This document shows positions 55,268 through 64,000 of a stretch of DNA of 64,000 nt, piece after piece. Below the pieces are notes generated by a model. It ran no database searches. It was not told the origin of the DNA and was given only the letters and a program-made list of their open reading frames with translations. The translations under genes were made by a program, and so were the position numbers. Numbering within the stretch: the stretch's first letter is position 1; the number at the start of each line of letters is the position of its first letter. The DNA is from Hermodice carunculata (Eukaryota > Annelida > Polychaeta > Eunicida > Amphinomidae). The stretch spans positions 87,063,041 through 87,127,040 of the forward strand of contig OZ026623.1 of NCBI GenBank assembly GCA_964020975.1. Reading direction: 5' to 3'.

Positions 55268-55439
55268 TTACCAGAACTATCAATAAAGTTAGAAACCAAG
55301 AAAGATAAGAAAAAAAAAGGTGTGTGAATCTAATTAAAAAGCTGGCATAAATTGCCAAAAGTAACTCGAAAATGTACGGAAAGCGCATTGTGATGCTAGG
55401 CCCCTGCAGTGTGACATCATGTTACTTGACACCATAATA

Positions 55440-55661
55440 TTCCTCATCTCATTGCCCACTATGGCATGGAGTCATGCTTTGACAGACTTTTGGCAGTCGG
55501 AGCAGGACTTGCCAGGCAATGCAAAAACCACCGACTTTCAACAGGGCAAGTTGCGACTTGACTGAAAGCTCTTTTTATGGGCAATTTGTAATTACAGTCC
55601 TCGGCTTAAATGCAGACAAAAATCATTTTAAAATGGGACGGATCTGTATTTAAAGAGTTAA
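55440..55661 (+). mobile_element. piggyBac-like MITE (core type II)
   Basis: The core has AGTCGGAGCAGGACTTGCC and AGGCAATGCAAAAACCACCG. The body is in reverse orientation (CTGAAAGCTCTTTTTATGGG) and the right end is AAAGAGTTAA (TTAA at 55658). The left end is indistinct. Confidence 0.5.
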
Positions 55662-58600
55662 AAGTAAATTATTTGCTCTTGAATGCGTTCTGCAGCATGT
55701 GCTCTAATGTTAATACATTGCCAAGGTTAACCACACAAGAAAAAAAAAAGTGAAGTGGTAACCATGTACTCCACCAACAGAAAGCGGGCAAATTCTTGCA
55801 GTGTATTCCAGTTGTGTAAATCCCAATGCTGGCAGACTAAACAACTGATAATTTTAAACACACAATTGGGAATTTGTCCCAAGCTTCTGAAGAGTTTTGT
55901 TGTCATTTAAATGTAAATTTATTGTTTTTTAAACAAGACTAAATGTTTTCTTGTGTTCTTTGATCATGTTGATTTTTCTCATAAGTGAGAACTAATCATT
56001 GTTAATGATGTTATACTTCCAAAGATAGCTTAGTTGAAAATAAGAATACTGTCTAAACAAAACAAAATAATATTGTGTGATGTTTTGTGATGTTTACCGT
56101 TTTTGACACCTGAAGTGACGTGAAACCTGAAAGAAAAGTCTGGAGCTGTTAAAGATACATTTCAAATGCCACTTAGGCAGTAGTTTTTTACATGCCTGTT
56201 ATGCCAGATATTTGCAGTCTGTTTAGTGGAAATTTACCCAAGGATTTAACCATTTCTTTTTCAAGTCGTTGGATGTGTGTTTTGTGCAGTTCACAATAAA
56301 GGGGAGATTTACTGCATATTTTTTTTCCCCCTGTAAGATTTCTGTCCTGCCACTTTTTTGACATTTAGTGTATCGCATATTACACATTAAGATTAAATTT
56401 CTATGAAACAAGGAAGAAAAATGAAAAACACATCATAGGCACTTGATGTACGCTAACTGTAATTCAGTTAAGCTTTCAAAGATTTCCCTGTATCTTTGTG
56501 TAGACGCTCCAGTTGAAGACTCCCTCCTTTGCATGCTGCTTTCAGTCACGGTTTAACATCAAGTTGAGATAAAAGTTGCCAGCTTGCTTTAAAAAAGGCA
56601 CAGAGACCACTATTGAGCTCCCCTTCCTTCCAGACTTGTCTAACCATTGCCTGCAGAAGCAATTAAGTTATGGCATCTGCTAGCTTGTACAAATGTCATT
56701 AAAATTGTTTTCGCTGACTTCTTCATTATCGGATAAAATTAACGATTACTGTGAATATATTTATTTTCACAGACAATCATTTTCATGGTTTTTTGCATCT
56801 TGAAGCTTTCACTGAAACTTTGAATTCACTATTTTTGTTATAATTCTTATCAATGCCATGTTAAAAATAGATTTCACTGGGTTCTTAGTTTCAAGGTTTT
56901 GAAACATCAGCGAAATAAGTGAAAATAAGAACACAAGGAAATTAAATGAATTCACACTATTTGTTGTAATGTCACTTTGTTTCACAGAGAACTACATGGC
57001 AGAAAACCACACATTTGTAACTGGAACGAATTTGTGACTTTTATTCACTTACTATTTGCATAAATAGGTTGTCTTGGATCATAACTGGTTATTGCATAGC
57101 ATTTGAATTAATTGTTGGTAATTTGATGAAAAAATTCATATTTCGACATACATGTATTCGCGTATCAGCTGCAATTTGTAATCATGCTTCGTTTTAGCCA
57201 ACCGTAATTCCTCAGTTTTGATTCCTAAAGATGAATTTTGTACAACTTTTCCCATCCATGTCTGCATGTTATGGTTTGGCTTTGCACATTGATGTGTCAT
57301 GCCACGAAGCCCCACCCCAGAAGTCGACATTTTCAATGATTTACTCACTGAGACCTTCAGCATTGATCTACCATAATAATTCCCAGTAGTTAACGCACAC
57401 ATTTAGCGCCAAATTTTGGTCATGACGTCCTGGTGCGAGTTATTCACTTGCACAGAGGTGTAGAACATTCTCACCAGCCTTATGTTTGCCAGTTTTGAGT
57501 AATCATAGTTCACGGTGAATGGGCAGTTGGGCGTTAATGATGCATGCATCGAAACAGTCCTCAAAAACACTCAAGACTACCATATTTCATCACGAAACGC
57601 ATATAAATACATACTTTCCTCATATTCTTTTTGAACAAAGCATAGCTTATAAACAACGTAACTATGATCGCTTCTTTGTGATAAAACTTCAAATTCGGTT
57701 GTGTACAAGTGCACACCAGATAACGATACCGTATTACCAACACATTGAAACTTCCAAGAAATTTATGCAAACTTTCTGTTTGGCCAATGACGATCTCCAC
57801 CAGCGGAGCACTGTTCAGTTTTCCGGGCTTTTCCATTGCACAAGTTTGTTGTGGACCATAATAAAGGGTTGGTATTTGGGTAGTAAAAAACATAGGAACG
57901 TGTGCAATATGGACACTTATAATTCCATATGTATATAGGTTAGACAGGGACAGGTTAGCTTATGGAGAGTAAAGAGTTCGGACTGCGGAATAGGGTATTG
58001 ACTACTAGGAAGTGGTTCTGGGCAAAAAGACACAAATACAATTCATTATTTTATATACTTAACGTCCATTTTTTGTTCAAATACTTAGTTTTGGGGCTGA
58101 TGTATGGTTGGTGCTATGCGTATATTTGGCCTTTGTTCTAATGTATTTTTTACCTGAGTGTTATATACAGCCACGGGCATTTTCCAGCATTGACTGACCA
58201 AAATCGTACCTGCGCATTATGCAGATTTTTGTCAAGTTTTGATATCTTTCGATCAGTGGATCAATGTAAACCAAACTGACGGATTTCCCATACTGGCCTC
58301 CATATATTGTTCTCCTTCACTAGCCAGTGCTTACCCCACAACGATATTGTCAATCATCCTAATAAGCCTGCCATTAAAGGCATAACCAATCAGCGGGCCA
58401 GTAATGAAGCCACATTTGCAACAGCACATGCTAAGTCTGACACAGAACTCAGAATTTTCTTTAAAAAAACTTTATAGATTGCGTTCATTTCAAGTATGAT
58501 GAATGAATGAACTCATAGTAGTCAAAAAACAAACAATGCTTACTGGTTACAGAGTTGTCAAACTGGAAACGCTGCGAGTAAGTGCCTGTAATCCCTTCAA

Positions 58601-59220
58601 AGACAGCTTAACCTTTGAACTCATTTATCACTCAATCAGTTTCACTACAACATCCCAAACTATTTTGTTTTCATCGTCCACAGTTTTGCTTGAAAAAACA
58701 CATAGTTTTCACTGATGTCATCCTAAAGAGTTGAACTAAAAAAGCGTGTCTCAGATTTTTTGTATAAGGTCTGGTTCTTTCACAGTACTTGAGGAAAGTT
58801 GAAACCCCTTAATGTGTAAATGGAGTGTCATCACTTCAACTTTAGGCCACTACAGTTCATTAACGGCGTAAAACACGGGAAAAACAAAACATGCTTATGA
58901 GGATAGGTGTTAGAGGATTATTTTTTCAAAGATTTTTTTTTTATATATATATAGCACCATAACTGAAAAAGTAACATTATCGAAAAAAAAAAAGGAATGC
59001 TATATGTGCATAATTGATACATAAACACACAACAAAGTATGTAATTGACAATAGTGTCGTTTGATTCCCAGGCAAGTTTACTTTTCAGAAATGGATACTT
59101 TATGGGGGGTAAATATGAGCTATAATTTGTTTATTCGAGATTTTGTAGAAGATGTAGTTAATCCTGAGCGTATCCTGAAGCCGCTACCAGTCACTATTTC
59201 CCCCATCACATGTACCTAAA

Positions 59221-59397
59221 GTTAAGATGCAGATTGTAAAATCAAATTCCTCATAAAAAGAACTTTCGTTCAAGCACCAACGTACCTGGTCCAGAAGTCC
59301 GCAGATTTTGCATTGCCTGCCAAGTCAGGTCGCAGGTGCCAAAGCGAGACTTGCCAGGCAATGCAAAAGCCACTGACCTTGGCAGTCGCCATTACTA
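59221..59397 (+). mobile_element. piggyBac-like MITE (core type II)
   Basis: The body is AAATTCCTCATAAAAAGAAC and TTCAAGCACCAACGTACC. The arms are TTTGCATTGCCTGCCAAGTC and GACTTGCCAGGCAATGCAAA, a 20 bp pair with one mismatch. It abuts the pogo-like MITE at 59398. Terminal TTAA is seen only on the left (59220-59223 region, GTTAAG). Confidence 0.55.
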
Positions 59398-59570
59398 CAG
59401 TAGTCCATCCTTTGAGAGACCGCCCCCAGTGCCACCCAAAAGGCAGTCACATAAAGCAGGTGGTCCCTCAAAGGAGGTATAAATAACATGAAAAGTACTA
59501 CAGAGACAACTGTGGTCTCTCAAAGGAGGTGGTCTCCCAAAGGAGTGGTCTTTGAAAGGAGGGACTACCG
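59398..59570. mobile_element. pogo/Tigger-like palindromic MITE, subfamily B
   Basis: This is 173 bp, CAGTAGTCCATCCTTTGAGA to GAAAGGAGGGACTACCG, with TA on both sides. AGGTGGTCCCTCAAAGGAGG, GTGGTCTCTCAAAGGAGG and TGGTCTCCCAAAGGAG are three near-identical internal words, giving a visible sub-repeat. Confidence 0.65.
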
Positions 59571-60060
59571 TATTGGCGTGCAAGAGTTCCGGGTGTGAGT
59601 GCTGACAAATACACTTGTTCCCCGCACTCTTTGTGAAGTGGGAATGCGTAGTGAGTTTGACAGTTTTCTTGATTACATGTGAGTGACACTTGTGGTGGAA
59701 AAACATACCATGCACTGTGGAGGTGAAAATAATCTACGTACTTTTACTCATTATTGGGGCTGTATGCCAACTTTACTGCCAACTGTTGTATCAGAGAGAC
59801 TCGCAAGGGGGGAAAGGGGTTCAGTTTTAACCTAACTGGTGGTCACATCATAATCATTAAGTGAGTAAACAATTATGCTTCTGGTTTTTATCCAACAAAT
59901 TGACTCATACCTGACTGAGTTATACATATGTTCAATGAAAAAACTGTCCCCTCAAGCTGAATCAGGGGTTTGTTGAGAGTGACTCTAAGGACATCTACAA
60001 GGTGTCTGTCTCTCTGTATTTCATAATTCTTTCAATTGGTACATTAATTTTATCTCTTGT

Positions 60061-60229
60061 TTGGTTAGGTGGTTGGTGCAGAAGGTTGCTGGTTTGAGAC
60101 CCAGCTGTTCCGTGGTCAGAAACGAAACATATTTCCGGTGTTCCTTTGATGCTGGTGGGGTTACATGCGTGTAGTTCCCAATGGGGGACAACTCCGAATA
60201 AAATACTCTAATTGCACTGGATTAATTAC
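60061..60229 (+). repeat. tRNA-derived SINE, copy 1
   Basis: TTAGGTGGTTGG (60065-60076) resembles an RNA polymerase III A box and GGTTTGAGACC (60091-60101) matches the B box GGTTCRANNCC with one change. A non-tRNA body of about 110 bp follows, ending GAATAAAATACTCTAATTGC. The spacing and motifs point to a tRNA-head SINE. It does not fold as an intact tRNA gene. Confidence 0.55.
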
Positions 60230-60338
60230 ATTGAACTGGGCCGTGTCGATTATGGCATTCATGCATACCTGCCTTCACTGACCTATTCTTTTTTTAAGAA
60301 TGGGGATTTGGTGCCGTGGATATGTGTGTTTCCCAGTT

Positions 60339-60412
60339 TTGGTTAGGTGGTTGGTGCCGAAGGGTGCTGGTTCAAGACCAGGCCGTTCCGTAGTAAAAAC
60401 AAAATTACATTT
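60339..60412 (+). repeat. tRNA-derived SINE, copy 2 (head only)
   Basis: TTAGGTGGTTGGTGCCGAAG and GGTTCAAGACC (60369-60379, an exact B box) repeat the head of the copy at 60061. The tail after about 60412 is not shared. Confidence 0.55.
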
Positions 60413-61506
60413 ACACAGTTTCATAATGGGAGTAAATTGTGTTCTGAAGGTATGTACTTTTTGCAGAATATTTCAGTGTGTAAATTTTTCAAGTGCCGTA
60501 TGAATGCAAAATTTCAACACATGAACATATTCCCCATATCTCATGGCAAAGTCGTCAAATTAAATAACCGAAGAAAAAGCTGAAATGACCAATTGAAAGT
60601 AAGTGCCCGCAAAATAAGGTACCTGTACAGTACCTGCATAAACATTAACATAGACATTACAAGTTGGCAGTTTTTCAGATGAGAAAGTAAATCTTGATTG
60701 ATGAAACATATCTTCGGGTGTCAGTTCTTATGTTAAACTTTGACACATTATGCAGGAGGTCCCTGTCTGTTCAGTTTCTTGACTTCAAGAGGCATAAAAA
60801 GAGAGTCTAGAGGGGTTGGATTTCAGAAGAATTTGTTTTCGTTCTACGAGGCAGCAGTTATGGTGATATTAAAGGTGACCCAAGATGTCATCAGTTATTG
60901 TGTCGCTAGTTTGTGTAGCAACGGGCTGTGCCAATAGATGCAGCACTGACGATAATGATTTGAGTCATACAAATAGAATACACAAGCAGGTCTGTATTTG
61001 GCAATATGTTGGTCAAATCTGTGTATGTTGGCTTTCCACAGTAACACAGGCTACTTTAAGGGTTTGTCATTGAATGACAGTGGAAGAAAGTGAAAAAAAT
61101 TTTGGCTCCTTTATCAATAATGTACTATCTTTATTACCTTTTCCTGTCTTGTGCTTTTAAATGAATAAAAGAAAGGAATAAATCCCAACAAAAACAACCC
61201 CTTTTTGTGTCAAATAAATATTTATCAGTATTTTGTCTCTGTGCAGTATTGACAGAGAGGCTGTGTGTGATTGTTGTTAACAAGCAAAACATTGACCAAT
61301 AGCAAGCAGATTTTCCTTCTCCAGTTCAAACTTTGCTCTAATATGAATGACTGGTCAAGCATTATAGTTAAGGTGTGTTCTTTGTAGCTGAACACAAATT
61401 TGAAGCCTAAGAAAAGTGAATATTTGTAATGTTAATTTGGAATTTCATGACAAGTTTGTTGGACTTCTTTGTGTTGAATGAGAAGACTGAGTTATAGATA
61501 CATGTA

Positions 61507-61680
61507 CAGTGAAACCTCATTATAACGACACTCAGAAATCCGACATTTTCAATATAATGACACAAATTTTCTTGGGCAAAGTGTTTTTTTCTTTGTTATT
61601 TGACTCATTTATTTGACATATTCAGTTATCCGACACATTTCGTCGGGAACAGATGGTGTCATTATAAAGAGTTTTGACTG
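61507..61680 (+). mobile_element. pogo-like MITE, subfamily C
   Basis: It runs from CAGTGAAACCTCATTATAAC to TTATAAAGAGTTTTGACTG, with TA on both sides. It aligns over its full length with the reverse complement of 39509-39681 (shared ATGACAC, CTTTGTTA, GACATATTCAG, GACACATTTC). Confidence 0.7.
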
Positions 61681-62195
61681 TACTGATGGCTATAAACACC
61701 TAGAGTGGGTTGAAGATATCTATACACCTGGGACACATGATGATAGAAAGCCTCAAAAACTTCGTGTGAAAGTAAAACGGTAACTAAGGACATCACTTAA
61801 GTTCTTGATTGCCCCTGACCTCTATGCCAGGTATAGAGGCAGCAGTATACAAACAAGTGTACACAGTGATGATGGAACACCTTACAAGATCACTTGGGTC
61901 TGTCCACAACTGCCACGAAAGTGTGGAGGTGCTCGAGAACTGCCTGTGGTACTGCTTTGGGCCACTGTAGGGTTAATTTTCCGTGACTTTGGTGTAAATT
62001 TGATCGAATGATCACATTAAGGTCCCATTCAGGGCACCGGCTTGGACAATGTCATCCCAATTCAGTTCAATTATTGTTAGATTTTTACCTCGATTTTGCG
62101 ATAACCCCGTACAAGAATGGCAAATAGATTAAAGCCTGACCAGGATAAACATCAGACCTCTCTATTGGTTTATGTAGTGACTGAGTAAACAAATG

Positions 62196-62436
62196 TTAAC
62201 CCTTTGAGTGCCAGTCACTTCTTAAGCTGTGCTGATGAAGCTGGATTACTGTAATGATTCCAGATTCATATTCCTCATTAAAAGACCTTTCATTCAAGTA
62301 CCAGCATGCCAATGTTCCCAGTGAAAAATTTGGTCCAGGTCAACAGCTTTCCTTGGGGCACTTTCCGCGCATTGCGTGGAAAGTGCCCCAAGGAAAGCTG
62401 TTGACTCAGTCTCTAAATTGGCTCTGTAAGAGTTAA
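62196..62436 (+). mobile_element. intact-looking hairpin-cored piggyBac-like MITE (core type I)
   Basis: This 241 bp element begins TTAACCCTTTGAGTGCC and ends CTGTAAGAGTTAA, both borders TTAA. The body (ATATTCCTCATTAAAAGACC, TTCATTCAAGTACCAGCATG) is the same as in type II copies. The hairpin at 62339-62405 has perfectly paired 28 bp arms starting GTCAACAGCTTTCC and a loop of about 11 bases. This is the best type I reference copy here. Confidence 0.75.
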
Positions 62437-62734
62437 TATCATCACAAATGTATTTCTAGATATATATATGTGGGACTGAATTATTCATTTTTATCCTCTT
62501 TATTTACTGGGTCCATCTGGTTATTTTGACAGTAGCTGAAAATTGTTTATTCAGCATGGAAAGAAGATTAAAGAGATATAACGTGAACTGAATATTTAAA
62601 GGGAATCACCATGCAAGCATAATGGAACTGTTAACCACCTGAAGCTTGGATTAAGACTGTGCCAATAACAATCCATGTGCACCACTGGAACCTGTTGACC
62701 TGAGCATGTTCCCACGTGGTCTCATCATATATTT

Positions 62735-63470
62735 TTATGCCCCCCTTCCCATAAGGCCATGCATGTTGCTTTGCTCATGTCTGTCTCTGTGTCTTAGTCT
62801 GTTGCAGACTGAGTTTCCAGCAAAATGACTCAATTTTTTGAGCTGGCACTTTTATGCTGCACAGGAGTGTAAAGTCCTCCTTAGGGGCTACATTGAGTTC
62901 CAAAATGGGTGACCTTGACTTAATTCCCAAGGTCACAGGGCCACTTTAGTTGACTGTGGTTTCTGTGTGCTAACATCAGTAATTTCTGCAATACAACTTT
63001 TCTACTGCACACTTTTATGGTCCTGTAACAGGGTCCAAGTTAATTTCTATGATGGATGACCTTGACCCAATTCCTAAGGTCACAGAGGCACTTTGCTGGT
63101 CCGTCGGGAGATTAGTTTCCACACAATAAGTTATGAGCTAGAACTTTCATATTGAACAGGTATGTAGTCCTCTATTGGGGCGAGGTGGAGTTTTAAGATG
63201 GGTGACTTTAATCCAATTTCTAAGGTCATTGAGCCACCTCAGCTAAATTTGTTGTCTTTGGTCAGGATAAGTGGCTTTAAGTACATTAAAAGTAAGAATA
63301 TGAAACTCTTGTACATGTTTTTTTGGTCAGTTGTGATTCTCCTGCTGCCAGTCAGCAGAGCACAGGACCATCTCTGTCCTCTTTTTAGTCAGTGTAAGGG
63401 TGGAGTGAACTTTAAAGATGGATGATCTTGATCCAATTATGCCTCATTTGAAGAATGTATGCTGGGGGTG
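62735..63470. repeat. modular repeat with about 200 bp units
   Basis: It starts TATGCCCCCCTTCCCATAAG, then TGCTTTGCTCATGTCTGTCTC. Three units follow, each with a GACCTTGA(C/T)-like and CCAA(T/G)TCCTAAGGTCA-like pair (about 62912, 63058 and 63205) and a TAGTCCTC-like word. A G-rich run near 63464-63476 closes it. The frame at 63198-63425 is a by-product. Confidence 0.45.
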
Positions 63471-64000
63471 GGGGGGGGCATCTCTGTTTTAGAAACGCGT
63501 CTCATCATTCAAAATGTTTTCTGTAAACAAGACGCTTAAACTAAAACATAGGAGCAGAGGGTATATAACACTAGGCATTTTTGCTCATTGAAGTAAGATA
63601 GGGTTAGTTGAATCCTCTGGATCTGCTTATTAGGGGTCTGATGATGTACTCTGTGTCAGGACAGACAATCTCAACTTTAACTTTGACTGCATGTAATTAT
63701 GGTTATTATTTTGGAGCATGACTCATACTGTTATCCAACAGGTGTTTTAAAACACCCACTGGTGAATTCACTTAATTTTGGTGGGGTTTTTTAATTTTTT
63801 TTTTTTATATATATTTGTGATGGCATAAAAACCATGACATTGAAATTTTTTTTTTTTTTTACATCTGTAGGCTTAGTAGGGAACTGCATCCAAAATAGTG
63901 AAAGCGAAACTTTGATTAAATACCTGAAATGCAAAAACAATAAATAATTTATACGTATGAAAATAAGCACATGTACAGTAATATGAGGCCTCCATGTTAA

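Larger units (their letters stand above)
51971..64000 (+). other. CAP1: CAP intron 3, incomplete (at least 12 kb)
   Basis: It starts with donor GTAAGT at 51971. No later CAP exon is recognised up to the window end. It holds MITE copies, SINE fragments, microsatellites and modular repeats listed below. 55670-58900 is largely repeat-free, unrecognised DNA; the 139-codon frame at 57519-57938 has no recognisable domain. 60610-61500 and 63480-64000 show nothing recognised beyond T-rich runs. Confidence 0.65.

Noticed and set aside
57519-57938. 139-codon open frame with a 110-codon frame opposite
   Set aside because: Neither translation resembles a known family, and the joint openness of both strands suggests chance.
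60061-60140. Functional tRNA gene
   Set aside because: A and B boxes are present, but acceptor and anticodon stems do not close, so a tRNA-derived SINE is more likely.

Overview
This window is animal nuclear DNA. It is A+T-rich, has long introns bounded by GT-AG, carries dense short DNA-transposon copies (MITEs), tRNA-derived SINE pieces and minisatellites, and holds only a few short coding exons. The one gene I can identify is the 5' part of a metazoan adenylyl cyclase-associated protein (CAP/Srv2; CAP1-like) on the + strand. The repeats suggest a marine invertebrate (mollusc, brachiopod, hemichordate or amphioxus-like), but I cannot name the species from sequence alone.

Layout. 1-420: a CpG-rich stretch with a YY1-like ATGGCGGCC element and a good splice donor, possibly a distal promoter and first exon. 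420-23384: repeats and unrecognised DNA. 23385-23801: first certain CAP coding exon, with the conserved coiled-coil start at 23708 and an in-frame upstream ATG at 23519 that would add 63 residues beginning MLCCIK. 23802-45387: a 21.6 kb intron holding a candidate alternative promoter and first coding exon at about 27788-27927, whose donor phase exactly fits the next exon. 45388-45491 and 51893-51970: CAP exons encoding the start of the helical folded domain. 51971-64000: the beginning of the following intron; no further CAP exon was found, so the gene continues beyond the window.

The rest is mobile and repetitive DNA. I see (i) TTAA-flanked, hairpin-cored, piggyBac-like MITEs, more than 20 copies or remnants; (ii) TA-flanked, pogo/Tigger-like palindromic MITEs with CAGTGG or CAGTGAAA ends, about 20 copies in three subfamilies; (iii) a PIF/Harbinger-like MITE present twice in opposite orientation, 52 kb apart; (iv) two longer terminal-inverted-repeat elements (854-2065 and 10816-12464); (v) modular repeats with hairpin starts and internally duplicated bodies; (vi) tandem arrays of 34, 36, about 58 and about 178 bp; and (vii) microsatellites and long poly-G and poly-T tracts.

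The most interesting point is biological: alternative first exons could give CAP isoforms with a dicysteine N-terminal extension, the standard coiled-coil start, or a short N terminus lacking the oligomerising helix. No LTR or virus-like element, rRNA, intact tRNA gene or CRISPR array was recognised.
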